Assembly: GCF_900156745.1 (NCBI RefSeq)
Contig: NZ_LT707065.1
Span: 3,658,001 to 3,722,000, forward strand
Direction: 5' to 3'
Length of the DNA: 64,000 bases
From: Achromobacter sp. MFA1 R4
Lineage (GTDB): Bacteria; Pseudomonadota; Gammaproteobacteria; Burkholderiales; Burkholderiaceae_B
Part shown: piece by piece, positions 17,071 to 27,851 of the stretch
How the letters are laid out: every line of letters begins with the position of its first letter
Numbering within the stretch: the stretch's first letter is position 1
Position numbers and translations under genes: made by a program
Notes under the pieces: generated by a model
What the model saw: only the letters and a program-made list of their open reading frames with translations
What the model was told of the DNA's origin: nothing
The model's database searches: none

Positions 17071-17969
17071 ACGACGCGTTGCCTTCTTCCAATCAGGGGG
17101 CCGCGGGCCCCCTGATTCCTGTATTGGCGGTGGTTGGCGTGGGCCTGATCGGCGGCTCCTTTGCCGCGGCCTTGCGGCAGGCGGGGCAGGTCGGCCGGGT
17201 GCTGGGCGTGGGGCGCAATGCGCAATCGCTGGCGCGCGCCGTGGAGCTGGGCCTCATCGACGAAGCCGTGACGGCCGAAGCGGCCGCGGCCCGGGCGGAC
17301 CTCATCATGTTGGCCACGCCTGTGGGCGGGTTGACGAACGTGCTGTCGCAAATGCGGCCGCACCTGGGCCCCGCCACGGTGCTGACCGATGGGGGCAGCA
17401 CGAAGGCTGAGGTGGTCCTGGCCGCCCGCGACGCGCTGGGCGATCGCATCGGGCAGTTCGTGCCCGGTCACCCGATCGCGGGCGCCGAGCGCACCGGCCC
17501 CGAGGCCGCCGACGCCAGCCTGTACCGCGGGCGCACCGTCATCCTCACGCCCATGCCGGAAAACGGCGCGGCGGCCACGACGCTCGTGCGCCAGGCATGG
17601 CAGGCGTGCGGCGCGGACGTCATCGACATGGACGCCGAGGCGCACGACCGTGTGCTCGCCTCGGTGAGCCATCTGCCGCACCTGCTGTCCTCGGTGTATA
17701 TGGAACAGGTGGCCACGGCCGCCGATGCCGCCACCCGGCTTGAGCTGGCGGGCAGCGGCTTTCGCGACTTCACCCGCATCGCCGCCGGATCGCCCGAGAT
17801 GTGGCGCGATATCTTTCTGTCCAACCGTGACGCGATGCTGGCCGAGCTGGCCGCCGTGCGCGGGGTGCTGGACCGTGCCGAGCGCGCCATCGCCGATGGC
17901 GACGGCGAGGCTTTGCTGACGCTGCTGGACACGGCGGCGCGCGCGCGCCGCGCCTGGCGCAAGGAGTAG
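17067..17969 (+). CDS. tyrA: Prephenate/arogenate dehydrogenase
   Basis: This 300-residue NAD(P)-dependent enzyme oxidatively decarboxylates prephenate towards tyrosine. The Rossmann motif is [15 protein letters not shown] after a 20-residue lead. [11 protein letters not shown] carries the catalytic His region, and [11 protein letters not shown] is the typical C-terminal helix. It starts within the hisC stop (ATGA) and is followed after five bases by aroA, with tight operon spacing throughout. Confidence 0.95.
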   Translation: MNDALPSSNQGAAGPLIPVLAVVGVGLIGGSFAAALRQAGQVGRVLGVGRNAQSLARAVELGLIDEAVTAEAAAARADLIMLATPVGGLTNVLSQMRPHLGPATVLTDGGSTKAEVVLAARDALGDRIGQFVPGHPIAGAERTGPEAADASLYRGRTVILTPMPENGAAATTLVRQAWQACGADVIDMDAEAHDRVLASVSHLPHLLSSVYMEQVATAADAATRLELAGSGFRDFTRIAAGSPEMWRDIFLSNRDAMLAELAAVRGVLDRAERAIADGDGEALLTLLDTAARARRAWRKE

Positions 17970-17974
17970 CTGAG

Positions 17975-19297
17975 ATGGGCAATTTGCCTTACCTGGACCT
18001 GCCGCGCGTGCGGCGCGCGCAGGGCACGATGGCCCTGCCGGGCTCCAAGAGCATTTCCAACCGCGTGCTGCTGCTGTCGGCCATCGCCGAGGGCGAGACG
18101 GCCATCACCGGCCTGCTGGATTCCGACGATACGCGGGTCATGCTTGCCGCCTTGCGCCAGCTGGGCGTGCAAGTGTCCGACCTGGACGCGGGCCGGGTCA
18201 CCGTGCAGGGCGTGCGGCGCTTTCCCGTGGAAGGCGCCGACCTCTTCATGGGCAATGCCGGCACCGCGATCCGGCCCCTGACCGCCGCGCTGGCGCTCAT
18301 GGGCGGCGACTACCGCCTGTCCGGCGTGCCCCGGATGCATGAACGTCCCATCGGCGACCTCGTCGACGCCCTGAACGCGCTGGGCGCGCGCATCGATTAC
18401 CTGGGCCAGCCGGGCTATCCGCCGCTGCACATCGGCCGCGGCGATATCGCCGAGAACGCCGTGACGCGCGTGCAGGGCTCGGTGTCCAGCCAGTTCCTGA
18501 CCGCCTTGCTGCTGGCCGCGCCGCTACAGGCCGCGCGCAGTGGCCGGCCGGTGACCATCGAGGTGGCGGGCGAGCTGATTTCCAAGCCTTACATCGAGAT
18601 CACGTTGAACCTCATGGCGCGTTTCGGCGTGCTGGTGCAGCGCGATGGCTGGAGCCGGTTCGTGATCGAGGCCGGCGCTGCCTATCGCAGTCCGGGCCAG
18701 ATCGCCGTGGAAGGGGACGCATCGACGGCGTCCTATTTCCTGGCGCTCGGCGCCATCGGCGGCGGCCCCGTGCGGGTGACGGGCGTGGGCGCGGACAGCA
18801 TCCAGGGCGATGTGGGCTTTGCCAGCACGCTTTCCGACATGCGCGCCCGCGTCACCTACGGGCCCGACTGGATCGAGGTGTCGGGCGTGGAAGTCGCCGA
18901 CGGTGCCCGGCTCAAGGCCTTCGACACCGATTTCAACCTGATCCCGGACGCCGCCATGACGGCCGCCGCGCTGGCGCTGTATGCGGATGGCCCCTGCAGG
19001 CTGCGCAACATCGGCAGCTGGCGCGTCAAGGAAACGGATCGCATCCACGCCATGCAGACCGAATTGGAAAAGCTCGGCGCGCAGGTCGAATCCGGCCCCG
19101 ACTGGCTGCAGGTGACGCCTCCCGCGCAGGGCACGTGGCGCGACGCGCACATCGGCACCTGGGACGACCACCGCATGGCGATGTGTTTTTCGCTGGCAGC
19201 TTTTGGCCCGGCGGCGGTCCGCATTCTTGATCCCGGCTGCGTCAGCAAGACGTTCCCGGGTTATTTTGACGTCTACGCCGGCCTGGTTTCGGCCTAG
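17975..19297 (+). CDS. aroA: 3-phosphoshikimate 1-carboxyvinyltransferase (EPSP synthase)
   Basis: This 440-residue enzyme joins PEP to shikimate 3-phosphate in the step before chorismate. Substrate motifs are [20 protein letters not shown] near the N-terminus, [14 protein letters not shown] in the PEP site, and [11 protein letters not shown] with [13 protein letters not shown] later. The GNAGTA loop is of the glyphosate-sensitive class I type, with no Gly-to-Ala change. It sits between tyrA and cmk in one co-directional run. Confidence 0.97.
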   Translation: MGNLPYLDLPRVRRAQGTMALPGSKSISNRVLLLSAIAEGETAITGLLDSDDTRVMLAALRQLGVQVSDLDAGRVTVQGVRRFPVEGADLFMGNAGTAIRPLTAALALMGGDYRLSGVPRMHERPIGDLVDALNALGARIDYLGQPGYPPLHIGRGDIAENAVTRVQGSVSSQFLTALLLAAPLQAARSGRPVTIEVAGELISKPYIEITLNLMARFGVLVQRDGWSRFVIEAGAAYRSPGQIAVEGDASTASYFLALGAIGGGPVRVTGVGADSIQGDVGFASTLSDMRARVTYGPDWIEVSGVEVADGARLKAFDTDFNLIPDAAMTAAALALYADGPCRLRNIGSWRVKETDRIHAMQTELEKLGAQVESGPDWLQVTPPAQGTWRDAHIGTWDDHRMAMCFSLAAFGPAAVRILDPGCVSKTFPGYFDVYAGLVSA

Positions 19298-19312
19298 CGC
19301 TGCATCGCATCC

Positions 19313-20023
19313 ATGACTTTGACTGCTTCAAACTCCGCGTCTTCCGCCCCGGTCATCACGATCGACGGCCCCACCGCATCCGGCAAGGGCACCGTGGCTC
19401 ACCGCGTCGCCAAGGCGCTGGGCTGGGCGGTGCTGGACAGCGGCGCGCTGTACCGGCTGACCGCCCTGGCCGCCATCAACCGCGGCATCGCGGCCGAGGA
19501 CGAACCCGCCGTGGCGCGCGTGGCCGAGACGCTGGACGTGCGCTTCGAGGGGCCCCACGTCTACCTCGAGGGCGTGGACGCCGGCCACGACATCCGCCGC
19601 GAGGAAGTCGGCAACTTCGCGTCCCGCGTGGCCGCCTTCCCCGGCGTGCGCCAGGCCCTGCTGGCGCGCCAGCGCGCCTTCCGGCTGCCGCCCGGCCTGG
19701 TGGCCGACGGGCGCGACATGGGCACCGTGGTGTTCCCGGATGCGTCCCTGAAGGTCTTTCTGGTCGCCGACGTCGTCGCCCGGGCTGAGAGGCGGCGTAA
19801 GCAGTTGATCGAAAAGGGAATTTCTGCTAATCTAGATGACCTTTTGCGGGACATGCGCGAACGTGATGCGCGCGATACCGGGCGCGCTGCCGCGCCACTT
19901 GCTCCCGCAACAGATGCGCACGTGCTGGATTCGTCGAACCTGACGATTGCGGAAACGGTGCAGGCAATACTGGATTTCTGGCAACAGGCGCAGGCCGGGC
20001 ACCAGGCGCCAGAGCGGGGCTGA
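19313..20023 (+). CDS. cmk: Cytidylate kinase
   Basis: This 236-residue kinase phosphorylates CMP and dCMP. The Walker A motif is [30 protein letters not shown] follows, and [14 protein letters not shown] is the family signature around the CMP site. The usual aroA-cmk-rpsA order supports the call. The C-terminus is slightly longer than in E. coli. Confidence 0.96.
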   Translation: MTLTASNSASSAPVITIDGPTASGKGTVAHRVAKALGWAVLDSGALYRLTALAAINRGIAAEDEPAVARVAETLDVRFEGPHVYLEGVDAGHDIRREEVGNFASRVAAFPGVRQALLARQRAFRLPPGLVADGRDMGTVVFPDASLKVFLVADVVARAERRRKQLIEKGISANLDDLLRDMRERDARDTGRAAAPLAPATDAHVLDSSNLTIAETVQAILDFWQQAQAGHQAPERG

Positions 20024-20103
20024 AGCCCGGGGCCATCCCCGAAGCGCTACCCCGACAAGCCTGGGCAGACCCGCCGGTCCTTGACGGAATCCGCCGCTGC
20101 GCA

Positions 20104-20134
20104 GCTCAAGGCAGTTTTGAGTTTTTGTTTTTTT
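20104..20134 (+). terminator. Weak hairpin plus U-tract between cmk and rpsA
   Basis: A 5-bp stem (CTCAA/TTGAG, loop of eight) is followed by TTTTTGTTTTTTT. The stem is short but the U-tract is strong, so this may act as a partial terminator or attenuator that separates the aromatic run from rpsA. Confidence 0.45.
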
Positions 20135-20280
20135 GATTAGGCCCTGCTCAAGCCAGGCGACACCCCCACGGGCCACCCCGCAAGGGTAAGCCAGCAGGCA
20201 GGTATTTTGACTCCACTGTGGCGGGCAATCCGCTGCGGTGTGTTCTTAACGGCCATTTCGGCCCAATGGATTTCAACCCC

Positions 20281-21993
20281 ATGTCTTCCGTTTCCACTAC
20301 CGCCACCGGCGGCGAAAGCTTCGCCGACCTTTTCGCACAAAGCCTCAAGAGCCAGGACATGAAGTCCGGCGAGGTCATCAGCGCCGAAGTCGTGCGCGTC
20401 GACCACAATTTCGTCGTCGTCAACGCCGGCCTGAAGTCCGAAGCGCTGATCCCCCTGGAAGAGTTCCTGAACGACCAGGGCGAGCTCGAAGTGCAACCTG
20501 GCGATTTCGTCTCGGTGGCCATCGATTCCCTGGAAAACGGCTACGGCGACACCATCCTGTCGCGTGACCGCGCCAAGCGCCTGTCGGCCTGGCTGCAGCT
20601 GGAAAAGGCCCTGGAGAACGGCGAACTGGTTACCGGCACCATCACCGGCAAGGTGAAGGGCGGCCTGACCGTCATGACCAACGGCATCCGCGCGTTCCTG
20701 CCGGGCTCGCTGGTCGACCTGCGTCCGGTCAAGGACACCACCCCGTACGAAGGCAAGACCCTCGAATTCAAGGTCATCAAGCTCGACCGCAAGCGCAACA
20801 ACGTCGTGCTGTCGCGTCGCCAGGTGCTGGAAGCCAGCATGGGCGAAGAGCGCCAGAAGCTGCTCGAAACCCTGCACGAAGGTGCCGTGGTCAAGGGCGT
20901 GGTCAAGAACATCACCGACTACGGCGCGTTCGTCGACCTGGGCGGTATCGACGGCCTGCTGCACATCACCGACATGGCCTGGCGCCGTGTCCGTCACCCC
21001 TCCGAAGTCCTGCAAGTGGGTCAGGAAGTCGAAGCCAAGGTGCTCAAGTTCGACCAGGAAAAGAGCCGCGTCTCCCTGGGCGTCAAGCAACTGGGCGAAG
21101 ATCCGTGGGTGGGCCTGGCTCGCCGCTACCCGCAAGGCACCCGCCTGTTCGGCAAGGTCACCAACCTGACCGACTACGGCGCGTTCGTTGAAGTCGAAGC
21201 CGGCATCGAAGGCCTGGTCCACGTGTCCGAAATGGACTGGACCAACAAGAACGTCGATCCGCGCAAGGTTGTCACCCTGGGCGAAGAAGTCGAAGTCATG
21301 GTCCTGGAAATCGACGAAGACCGTCGTCGCATTTCGCTGGGCATGAAGCAGTGCCGCCAGAACCCGTGGGAAGAGTTCGCCACGAACTTCAAGCGCGGCG
21401 ACAAGGTCCGCGGCGCCATCAAGTCGATCACCGACTTCGGCGTGTTCGTCGGCCTGCCCGGCGGCATCGACGGCCTGGTCCACCTGTCCGACCTGTCCTG
21501 GACGGAAGCGGGCGAAGAAGCCGTGCGCAACTTCAAGAAGGGCGACGAGATCGAAGCCGTGGTTCTGGGCATCGATACCGACAAGGAACGCATCTCGCTG
21601 GGCATCAAGCAGCTGGAAGGCGACCCCTTCAACAACTTCGTCGCCACGTTTGACAAGGGCGCCGTCGTTCCGGGCACCATCAAGTCCGTCGAAGCCAAGG
21701 GCGCTGTCGTCACGCTGTCCGTGGACGTCGAAGGCTACCTGCGCGCTTCCGAGATCTCCTCGGGCCGCGTCGAAGATGCCACCACCGTCCTGACCGCCGG
21801 CGAGAACATCGAAGCCATGATCGTCAACATCGACCGCAAGACGCGTTCGATCCAGCTGTCGATCAAGGCCCGTGACAACGCCGAAACCGCCGACACGATC
21901 CAGCGCATGTCCGACGCCAGCGCTTCGTCCGGCACCACCAACCTCGGCGCGCTGCTGAAGGCCAAGCTGGACCAACAGCGCAACGACGGTTAA
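20281..21993 (+). CDS. rpsA: 30S ribosomal protein S1
   Basis: This 570-residue mRNA-binding ribosomal protein has six S1 repeats. The family N-terminus is [20 protein letters not shown]. Repeats 3-6 are marked by the recurring [36 protein letters not shown] and [23 protein letters not shown] segments. The start at ATG 20281 ([10 protein letters not shown]) is chosen over an ATG 15 bases earlier. ihfB starts four bases after the stop, so the two are cotranscribed. Confidence 0.97.
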   Translation: MSSVSTTATGGESFADLFAQSLKSQDMKSGEVISAEVVRVDHNFVVVNAGLKSEALIPLEEFLNDQGELEVQPGDFVSVAIDSLENGYGDTILSRDRAKRLSAWLQLEKALENGELVTGTITGKVKGGLTVMTNGIRAFLPGSLVDLRPVKDTTPYEGKTLEFKVIKLDRKRNNVVLSRRQVLEASMGEERQKLLETLHEGAVVKGVVKNITDYGAFVDLGGIDGLLHITDMAWRRVRHPSEVLQVGQEVEAKVLKFDQEKSRVSLGVKQLGEDPWVGLARRYPQGTRLFGKVTNLTDYGAFVEVEAGIEGLVHVSEMDWTNKNVDPRKVVTLGEEVEVMVLEIDEDRRRISLGMKQCRQNPWEEFATNFKRGDKVRGAIKSITDFGVFVGLPGGIDGLVHLSDLSWTEAGEEAVRNFKKGDEIEAVVLGIDTDKERISLGIKQLEGDPFNNFVATFDKGAVVPGTIKSVEAKGAVVTLSVDVEGYLRASEISSGRVEDATTVLTAGENIEAMIVNIDRKTRSIQLSIKARDNAETADTIQRMSDASASSGTTNLGALLKAKLDQQRNDG

Positions 21994-21996
21994 TTC

Positions 21997-22359
21997 GTGA
22001 CCAAGTCGGAGCTGATCGCCGCCTTGGCGGCCCGCTATCCTCAGCTGGCCGCCCGCGACACGGACTTCGCGGTCAAGACCGTACTGGATGCAATGACCCA
22101 GGCCCTGGCCTCGGGTCAGCGCATCGAGATCCGCGGTTTTGGCAGCTTTTCGTTGTCGCAGCGGTCTCCCCGTGTCGGGCGCAATCCCAAATCCGGCGAG
22201 CAGGTGCTGGTACCTGGAAAACAGGTGCCGCACTTCAAGGCGGGCAAGGAATTGCGCGAACGGGTGGACCTGGTCGGCGGCAATGACGAGGACGCTCAAT
22301 CCTCTGGATCGAGCGAGTCGATGTCGTCGTCCATGGCAGGTTTGCACGCCATGCATTGA
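21997..22359 (+). CDS. ihfB: Integration host factor subunit beta
   Basis: This 120-residue DNA-bending protein pairs with IHF alpha. It begins with a GTG codon ([21 protein letters not shown]), which is set by the family N-terminus and by its position four bases after rpsA. The DNA-intercalating Pro lies in RNPKSGEQV and the [19 protein letters not shown] arm is intact. After the normal end (about 95 residues) it carries an extra Ser/Met-rich tail of about 25 residues ([14 protein letters not shown]), longer than in E. coli. Confidence 0.96.
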   Translation: MTKSELIAALAARYPQLAARDTDFAVKTVLDAMTQALASGQRIEIRGFGSFSLSQRSPRVGRNPKSGEQVLVPGKQVPHFKAGKELRERVDLVGGNDEDAQSSGSSESMSSSMAGLHAMH

Positions 22360-22407
22360 CGCGTCGGCCAGGCAGGGCTGCCTTCGGGCAGATCGGACCG
22401 CGAACAT

Positions 22408-22439
22408 AGCCCCTTGAGAAATCAAGGGGCTTTGTTTTT
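22408..22439 (+). terminator. Terminator of rpsA-ihfB
   Basis: The stem AGCCCCTTGA/TCAAGGGGCT with loop GAAA is followed by TTTGTTTTT. Confidence 0.92.
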
Positions 22440-22507
22440 GCGCCGCCGTTTCGTGCCGCGCGCCGTCGGCCCCGGGCTTTTTTTTCTCTGGCCGCGAAGA
22501 CGTCGCT

Positions 22508-22513
22508 TACAAT
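22508..22513 (+). promoter_or_regulatory. Putative -10 of the lapA-lapB-hldA-hldD run
   Basis: TACAAT lies 32 bp before the lapA ATG and after the ihfB terminator. The -35 is not clear. Confidence 0.35.
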
Positions 22514-22544
22514 TGACGGTCTCGAATCATCTGGAGCATGCGCC

Positions 22545-22859
22545 ATGCGCTATCTCGTCTGGGCCCTGCGATTGCTCGTGTTTGTTGCGGTGTTGATGTT
22601 CGCCTTGAAGAACACCGACCCCGTCGCGGTGAAGTTCTACGCCGACTACGTCATCCAGGACGTTCCGCTGATCGTCGTCATGCTGGTGGTGTTCGTGCTG
22701 GGCGCCGTGTTCGGGCTGCTGCTGACCGTGCCCGCCGCGCTGCGCCGCCGCCGCGAGGCCATCCGCCTGCGCCGGGAACTGGATCGTATCCAGGCCGCCG
22801 CCAGCGGCAACGCCCCGGTCGTGCCGCCGGAGGCCGTCGCCCCCATGTCGCCGCTGTGA
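22545..22859 (+). CDS. lapA: Lipopolysaccharide assembly protein A
   Basis: This 104-residue inner-membrane protein (DUF1049) has two transmembrane helices (about 5-20 and 42-64) and a basic cytosolic tail (RRRREAIRLRRELDR). In E. coli LapA works with LapB to control LpxC degradation and LPS export. The ALKNTDPVAVKFY segment between the helices is characteristic. lapB follows 48 bp later. Confidence 0.88.
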   Translation: MRYLVWALRLLVFVAVLMFALKNTDPVAVKFYADYVIQDVPLIVVMLVVFVLGAVFGLLLTVPAALRRRREAIRLRRELDRIQAAASGNAPVVPPEAVAPMSPL

Positions 22860-22907
22860 TCTCGCGCCGCCCCTTTTTTGCACCGAATTACTGCATGAGT
22901 CCGAATA

Positions 22908-24122
22908 GTGGATTTTGAACCTTGGTGGTTGATTTTCGTGCCGGTGCTGTTTGCGCTGGGCTGGCTGGCCGCGCGCTTCGATATCCGGCAGATGCTGCGT
23001 GAGACGCGCAGCCTGCCGGACTCTTATTTCCGCGGACTGAACTTCCTGCTCAACGAAGAGCCGGACCGCGCCATCGACGCTTTCGTCGAAGTCGCCAAGC
23101 TGGACCCCGAAACCACCGAGCTGCATTTCGCGCTGGGCAGCCTGTTCCGGCGTCGCGGCGAAATGGAGCGCGCCATCCGCGTGCACCAAAGCCTGCTGAA
23201 CCGCTCCGACCTGCCGCAGGCCGAGCGCGAGCACGCGCAGCATGAGCTGGCGCAGGACTTCCTGAAGGCTGGGATGCTGGACCGCGCCGAGAGCGGCTTC
23301 GAACAGTTGAAGGACACGCGCTACGCCTTGCCGGCGCTGCGTTCGCTGATCCGCATCTACGAATCCGAACACGATTGGCCGCGCGCCATCGAGGCCGTCA
23401 AGACGCTGCAGGGCCTGGTCGATGAGCCCGTCCCCCAGATCGTGCACTACTACTGCGAGCAGGCCCAGTCCGCTTTGGCCGCCAAACCCGCCGATGTCGA
23501 GGCCGCGCACAAGGCGCTGGATGCCGCGGACCACGCCCTGGCGACCACCGACACCGCGACCAGCAAGGGCGCCATGGTGCGCACGGCCATGCTGCGCGCG
23601 CGGCTGGCCCTGATCGAGCAGGACCCGAAGCGCGAACGGCTGTACCTGGAATCGGTCATGACTGACGCGCCCGAGTACGCCGGACTGGTGGCCGATCAAT
23701 TGCTGGCCAACTATCGCAACGCCAATCAGGCCGCGGCGGGGCTGGAGTTCCTGCAAAAGCAGTACAGCCGCCATGCGTCGCTGGACCTCTTCAACGTGGT
23801 GTTCAGGGAACTGCGCGTGCAACAGGGCGCGGCGCCGGCCTGGGCCTTCGCCCGCGGCGCCTTGCGCAGCCATCCTTCGCTGCTGGGCCTGGACCGCCTG
23901 CTGGAGGCCGAACTCGCCAACGGCGAGGGCGATGCCGACCATGGCCCGGTGCCCGGCGCCGATCTGACTTTGCTGCGCAGCCTGATCCACAAACATACGC
24001 AACGGCTCGATCGCTATGCTTGCCGCAGTTGCGGTTTTCAAGCGCGTCGCTTTTACTGGCAATGTCCCGGCTGCAACGCCTGGGAAACCTATGCGCCGCG
24101 TCGTCTGGAAGAACTTGAATGA
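22908..24122 (+). CDS. lapB: Lipopolysaccharide assembly protein B (TPR protein)
   Basis: This 404-residue protein has an N-terminal membrane helix (WWLIFVPVLFALGWLAARF), followed by FDIRQMLRETRSLPDSYFRG and a stretch of TPR repeats beginning LNFLLNEEPDRAIDAFVEVAKL. A C-terminal rubredoxin-like zinc site follows (YACRSCGFQARRFYWQCPGC). It recruits FtsH to degrade LpxC and so sets LPS level. The start is GTG at 22908; the next in-frame ATG would remove the membrane anchor. The stop overlaps hldA by four bases. Confidence 0.93.
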   Translation: MDFEPWWLIFVPVLFALGWLAARFDIRQMLRETRSLPDSYFRGLNFLLNEEPDRAIDAFVEVAKLDPETTELHFALGSLFRRRGEMERAIRVHQSLLNRSDLPQAEREHAQHELAQDFLKAGMLDRAESGFEQLKDTRYALPALRSLIRIYESEHDWPRAIEAVKTLQGLVDEPVPQIVHYYCEQAQSALAAKPADVEAAHKALDAADHALATTDTATSKGAMVRTAMLRARLALIEQDPKRERLYLESVMTDAPEYAGLVADQLLANYRNANQAAAGLEFLQKQYSRHASLDLFNVVFRELRVQQGAAPAWAFARGALRSHPSLLGLDRLLEAELANGEGDADHGPVPGADLTLLRSLIHKHTQRLDRYACRSCGFQARRFYWQCPGCNAWETYAPRRLEELE

Positions 24123-25060
24123 ACTCTTTTCCCGCCGAAGCCATTTCGCGTAGCCGCGTGCTCGTGGTTGGCGACGTGATGCTGGACCGCTATTGGTTCG
24201 GCGAAGTGGAGCGCATCTCGCCCGAGGCGCCCGTGCCCGTCGTGCGTGTCGCGCGCCGCGAGGACCGCCTGGGCGGCGCCGCCAACGTGGCGCGCAACGT
24301 CGCGGCGCTGGGTGGCCATGTCACCTTGGTCGGCGTGCTGGGCCACGACGAGGCGGGCGACAGCGTGCGCCGCCTGGCCGCCGAAGCCGGCATCCAGGGC
24401 GACCTGATCGCCGACGAGCAGCTTCACACCACCCTGAAGATGCGCGTGCTCGGACGCCAGCAGCAGCTGCTGCGCGTGGATTTCGAACAGCATCCTTCCC
24501 AGGCGTCGCTGGACGCCGTGGACGCCGCGTTGGCCCGCCACATGGCCAACCACGATATCGTCGTGCTGTCGGACTACGCCAAGGGCGTGCTTGCCCGCGT
24601 CGAATCCCTGATTGCCCTGGCGCGCAATGCGGGCATCCCGGTGCTGGTGGACCCCAAGGGCGACGATTACTCGCGCTATCGCGGCGCGACGCTGGTCACG
24701 CCCAACCGCTCGGAAATGCAGCAGGCCGTCGGCCGCTGGAATTCCGAAGCCGAATTGACCGATCGCGCGCAGCGCCTGCGCGCCGAACTGGACCTGGAAG
24801 CCTTGCTCGTGACGCGGTCCGAGCAGGGCATGACTTTGTTTTCCGATGCGGGCCGCGACCACACCGATGCGCAGGCGCACGAAGTGTTCGACGTGTCCGG
24901 CGCGGGCGACACCGTGCTCGCCACGCTGGCCGTCACGCGCGCCATCGGCCTGCCGTGGGCCGATGCCATGGGCTGGGCCAACAAGGCCGGCGGCATTGCC
25001 GTGGGCAAGCTGGGCACGTCCGTCGTCACCGCAGCGGAATTGGCAGGAGAAACCTCATGA
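24119..25060 (+). CDS. hldA: D-glycero-beta-D-manno-heptose-7-phosphate kinase (single-domain)
   Basis: This 313-residue PfkB-family kinase makes heptose 1,7-bisphosphate for LPS inner core. The sugar-kinase motifs are [15 protein letters not shown] and [15 protein letters not shown]. In E. coli this domain is fused to the adenylyltransferase (HldE); here it stands alone, so the HldC/adenylyltransferase must be elsewhere. Four-base overlaps join it to lapB before and hldD after. Confidence 0.92.
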   Translation: MNSFPAEAISRSRVLVVGDVMLDRYWFGEVERISPEAPVPVVRVARREDRLGGAANVARNVAALGGHVTLVGVLGHDEAGDSVRRLAAEAGIQGDLIADEQLHTTLKMRVLGRQQQLLRVDFEQHPSQASLDAVDAALARHMANHDIVVLSDYAKGVLARVESLIALARNAGIPVLVDPKGDDYSRYRGATLVTPNRSEMQQAVGRWNSEAELTDRAQRLRAELDLEALLVTRSEQGMTLFSDAGRDHTDAQAHEVFDVSGAGDTVLATLAVTRAIGLPWADAMGWANKAGGIAVGKLGTSVVTAAELAGETS

Positions 25061-26046
25061 TCGTCGTTACCGGAGCCGCGGGCTTCATTGGCAGCAACCT
25101 GGTTCGCGGGCTCAATCGCCGCGGCATCGAGGACATCATTGCCGTCGATGACCTGACCGAAGGCGACAAGTTCGTCAACCTCGTCGACTGCAAGATCGCC
25201 GATTACATGGACAAGGACGACTTCCGCCGGCGCGTCGCCGACGGCAGCCTGACCGACGTCCGCGCCGTGCTGCACCAGGGCGCTTGCTCGGATACCACCG
25301 AGCGCAACGGTCGCTACATGCTGGACAACAACTACCGCGTGACGCTCGAACTGTTCGAGTTCTGCCAGGCGCGCCGCATTCCCTTCCTGTACGCGTCCTC
25401 CGCCGCCGTGTATGGCGGCTCGACGACGTACGTCGAGCATCCCGACAACGAAGGCCCGCTGAACGTCTACGGCTATTCCAAGCTGCTGTTCGACCAGGTG
25501 CTGCGCAAGCGCATGGACAGCCTGACGGCGCAGGTCGTGGGCCTGCGCTATTTCAATGTCTATGGCCCGCATGAGCAGCACAAGGGGCGCATGGCCTCGG
25601 TGGCCTTTCACAACATGAACCAGTTCCTCGAGCACGGCCACGTGCGCCTCTTTGCGGGCTGGGACGGTTATGTGGATGGCGGCCAGAGCCGCGATTTCAT
25701 CTCGGTCGAGGACGTGGTCGCCGTCAATCTGCACTTTCTGGACCACCCCGAGCAATCCGGCATTTTCAATTGCGGCACGGGCAAGGCGCAGCCCTTCAAC
25801 GACGTCGCGGCAGCCGTGGTCAACACGCTGCGCGCCGAGCGTGGCGAGGCCGAGCTGTCGCTGGCCCAGTTGGCCGAGCTGGATCTGATCCGCTACATCC
25901 CGTTTCCGGACGACTTGAAGGGCCGCTACCAGAGCTACACCCAGGCGGACGTGACCCAGCTTCGGGCGGCGGGCTTTACGTCGCCGATGCGCGACGTGCA
26001 GACCGGCGTGGCCGAGTACGTGCGCTATTGGCGCGCCCGGAAATAG
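25057..26046 (+). CDS. hldD: ADP-L-glycero-D-manno-heptose 6-epimerase
   Basis: This 329-residue short-chain dehydrogenase-type epimerase makes the heptose donor for LPS core. The NAD(P) motif is [16 protein letters not shown], the catalytic Tyr and Lys are in [10 protein letters not shown], and '[14 protein letters not shown]' is diagnostic for HldD. Its start lies in the hldA stop and it is followed by a strong terminator, which ends the lapA-lapB-hldA-hldD operon. Confidence 0.96.
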   Translation: MIVVTGAAGFIGSNLVRGLNRRGIEDIIAVDDLTEGDKFVNLVDCKIADYMDKDDFRRRVADGSLTDVRAVLHQGACSDTTERNGRYMLDNNYRVTLELFEFCQARRIPFLYASSAAVYGGSTTYVEHPDNEGPLNVYGYSKLLFDQVLRKRMDSLTAQVVGLRYFNVYGPHEQHKGRMASVAFHNMNQFLEHGHVRLFAGWDGYVDGGQSRDFISVEDVVAVNLHFLDHPEQSGIFNCGTGKAQPFNDVAAAVVNTLRAERGEAELSLAQLAELDLIRYIPFPDDLKGRYQSYTQADVTQLRAAGFTSPMRDVQTGVAEYVRYWRARK

Positions 26047-26070
26047 TCCGTCTCCCGGGCATCCGATCAG

Positions 26071-26096
26071 GCCACCGCAATCCGGTGGCTTTTTTT
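26071..26096 (+). terminator. Terminator of hldD
   Basis: The stem GCCACCG/CGGTGGC with a five-base loop is followed by seven T. Confidence 0.9.
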
Positions 26097-26216
26097 CGCC
26101 CGCGTGATTGCCGGGGTGGATGTTTTGGTTCACCGGCCGGGCGCCGGGCCCATCCGGCCGCGATGATGGAAACGTGGCGCGGCAACCGTCGCGTCCGGAC
26201 TTGTCAGGAGAGCCCC

Positions 26217-26756
26217 ATGAATCCGTTCGTCCATTCCACCGTCGCCCGCCACCTGCCGCTGGCGCAATGGCGCGGGCCGCGCCGCGCCCGCACACCCGGC
26301 GGTCCGCGCGCCGCCCGACTCGCACTGCGGCGGGCAATCGGCGCGTTGTTGCTGACCGCCGGCCTGGGCGTGGCCGCGCCGCCCGCCCATGCGGTGGACA
26401 TCAACCAGGCTACCGCGGCCCAACTGGAAAGCGTGCGCGGCATCGGCCCGCGCACCGCCGAAATCATCGTGCGCGAGCGCGAACGCGGCGGCAATTTCGA
26501 ATCGCTCGAAGACCTGAGCGAACGTGTGCGCGGCATCGGCCAGAAAAAGGCTCAGGCGCTGCAGGCGGCGGGGCTGACGATCGGCGGCGCGGCCGCGCCC
26601 GAAGCAGGCGCGTCGACCGCATCCCGCCCGGCGCCCGGCAAGCCGGCCGCGGGCAAGCCGGCGGCGTCGGGGGGCTCGGCGTCAAGCGCCCGGCCGGCGG
26701 CGACGGGGGCATCGGCCACCCCGGCCGCATCCGCGCCGGCCCGCGCCCGGCCCTGA
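26217..26756 (+). CDS. ComEA-like helix-hairpin-helix protein
   Basis: This 179-residue protein has a long basic lead and then a signal or membrane segment at about 40-60 (AIGALLLTAGLGVAAPPAHA). The helix-hairpin-helix pair (about 62-122) reads VDINQATAAQLESVRGIG and RVRGIGQKKAQALQAAGL, the ComEA DNA-binding fold. The C-terminal 55 residues are low-complexity Ala/Pro/Ser/Gly. It is probably periplasmic and may bind incoming DNA. CAGGAG precedes the ATG. The gene is monocistronic between the hldD terminator and cysM. A role in uptake is inference from the fold. Confidence 0.8.
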   Translation: MNPFVHSTVARHLPLAQWRGPRRARTPGGPRAARLALRRAIGALLLTAGLGVAAPPAHAVDINQATAAQLESVRGIGPRTAEIIVRERERGGNFESLEDLSERVRGIGQKKAQALQAAGLTIGGAAAPEAGASTASRPAPGKPAAGKPAASGGSASSARPAATGASATPAASAPARARP

Positions 26757-26836
26757 GCCGACGCGGCCGCAGGAACCCCTGGCGCGGGCGCGGCTTTTGA
26801 CGCCGGCCGGCGCCAGGCAGAGTTATGATCGACCGC

Positions 26837-27745
26837 ATGAATACTACCTACCCCACTATCGAGCAGACCGTCGGCAACACGCCCCTGGTGCGCCTGCAGC
26901 GCATTCCGGGAGCGGCGGGCGACGCGCGCGGCAACGTCATCCTGGCCAAGCTGGAAGGCAACAACCCGGCCGGTTCCGTGAAGGACCGCCCGGCCTTGTC
27001 GATGATCCAGCACGCGGAAGAGCGCGGCGACATCAAGCCGGGCGATACCCTCATCGAAGCCACCAGCGGCAACACCGGCATCGCGCTGGCCATGGCGGCC
27101 GCCATGAAGGGCTACCGCATGATCCTCATCATGCCGGACAACCTGTCCGTCGAGCGCCGCGCGGCCATGGCGGCCTACGGCGCCGAACTCATCCTGACGC
27201 CCGCCGACAAGGGCGGCATGGAGTATGCCCGCGACCTGGCGACCGAGATGCAGGCCGATGGCCGCGGGCTGGTGCTGGACCAGTTTGCCAATCCCGACAA
27301 CCCGCGCGCGCACGTCGAGACCACGGGGCCGGAGATCTGGAATCAGACCGACGGACGTGTCACGCATTTCGTGAGCGCCATGGGCACGACGGGCACGATC
27401 ATGGGCGTGTCGACCTACCTGAAGTCGCGCAACCCCGCCGTGCAGGTGGTCGGCGCGCAACCGGCTGAAGGGTCGCAGATCCCGGGCATCCGCAAATGGC
27501 CCGAGGCCTACATGCCCAAGATCTTCGACCGCAGCCGCGTGGACGCCTATGAATCCATCCAGCAGTCCGAGGCCGAAATCATGGCGCGCCGCCTTGCCGC
27601 CGAAGAAGGCATCTTCGGCGGGATTTCGTCGGCGGGCGCGCTGGTCGCGGCGCTGCGGGTGGCGGAACGCGTGAACGATGCGACCATCGTGTTCATCGTG
27701 TGCGATCGCGGCGACCGCTACCTGTCCACGGGCGTGTTCAACTAG
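26837..27745 (+). CDS. cysM: Cysteine synthase B
   Basis: This 302-residue PLP enzyme makes cysteine from O-acetylserine and sulfide or thiosulfate. The PLP Lys is K49 in NNPAGSVKDRPAL. EATSGNTGIALAMAAAMKG and GTTGTIMGVSTYLK bind the cofactor phosphate. The start at 26837 (MNTTYPTIEQTVGNTPLV) matches the family; an ATG 12 bases earlier is also in frame. The C-terminus (DRGDRYLSTGVF) favours CysM over CysK. Confidence 0.93.
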   Translation: MNTTYPTIEQTVGNTPLVRLQRIPGAAGDARGNVILAKLEGNNPAGSVKDRPALSMIQHAEERGDIKPGDTLIEATSGNTGIALAMAAAMKGYRMILIMPDNLSVERRAAMAAYGAELILTPADKGGMEYARDLATEMQADGRGLVLDQFANPDNPRAHVETTGPEIWNQTDGRVTHFVSAMGTTGTIMGVSTYLKSRNPAVQVVGAQPAEGSQIPGIRKWPEAYMPKIFDRSRVDAYESIQQSEAEIMARRLAAEEGIFGGISSAGALVAALRVAERVNDATIVFIVCDRGDRYLSTGVFN

Positions 27746-27795
27746 CGCCTGCCGGGCGGCGGCCGCGCAGGCTGCGACAGCTTGCCTCACACAAC

Positions 27796-27832
27796 AAGAC
27801 GCCCCGGCGGATGCCTTCCGCCGGGGCGTCTT
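27796..27832. terminator. Bidirectional terminator between cysM and mltB
   Basis: A 15-bp perfect stem (AAGACGCCCCGGCGG and its complement, loop of seven) lies between the convergent stops of cysM and mltB, with a T-rich run on the plus side. Confidence 0.85.
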
Positions 27833-27851
27833 CCTTTCTTCCAGTCTGATT

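Noticed and set aside
20137..22425. 762-codon open frame antisense to rpsA and ihfB
   Set aside because: It is the shadow of the regular rpsA codons and spans two genes and an intergenic region without any recognised domain.
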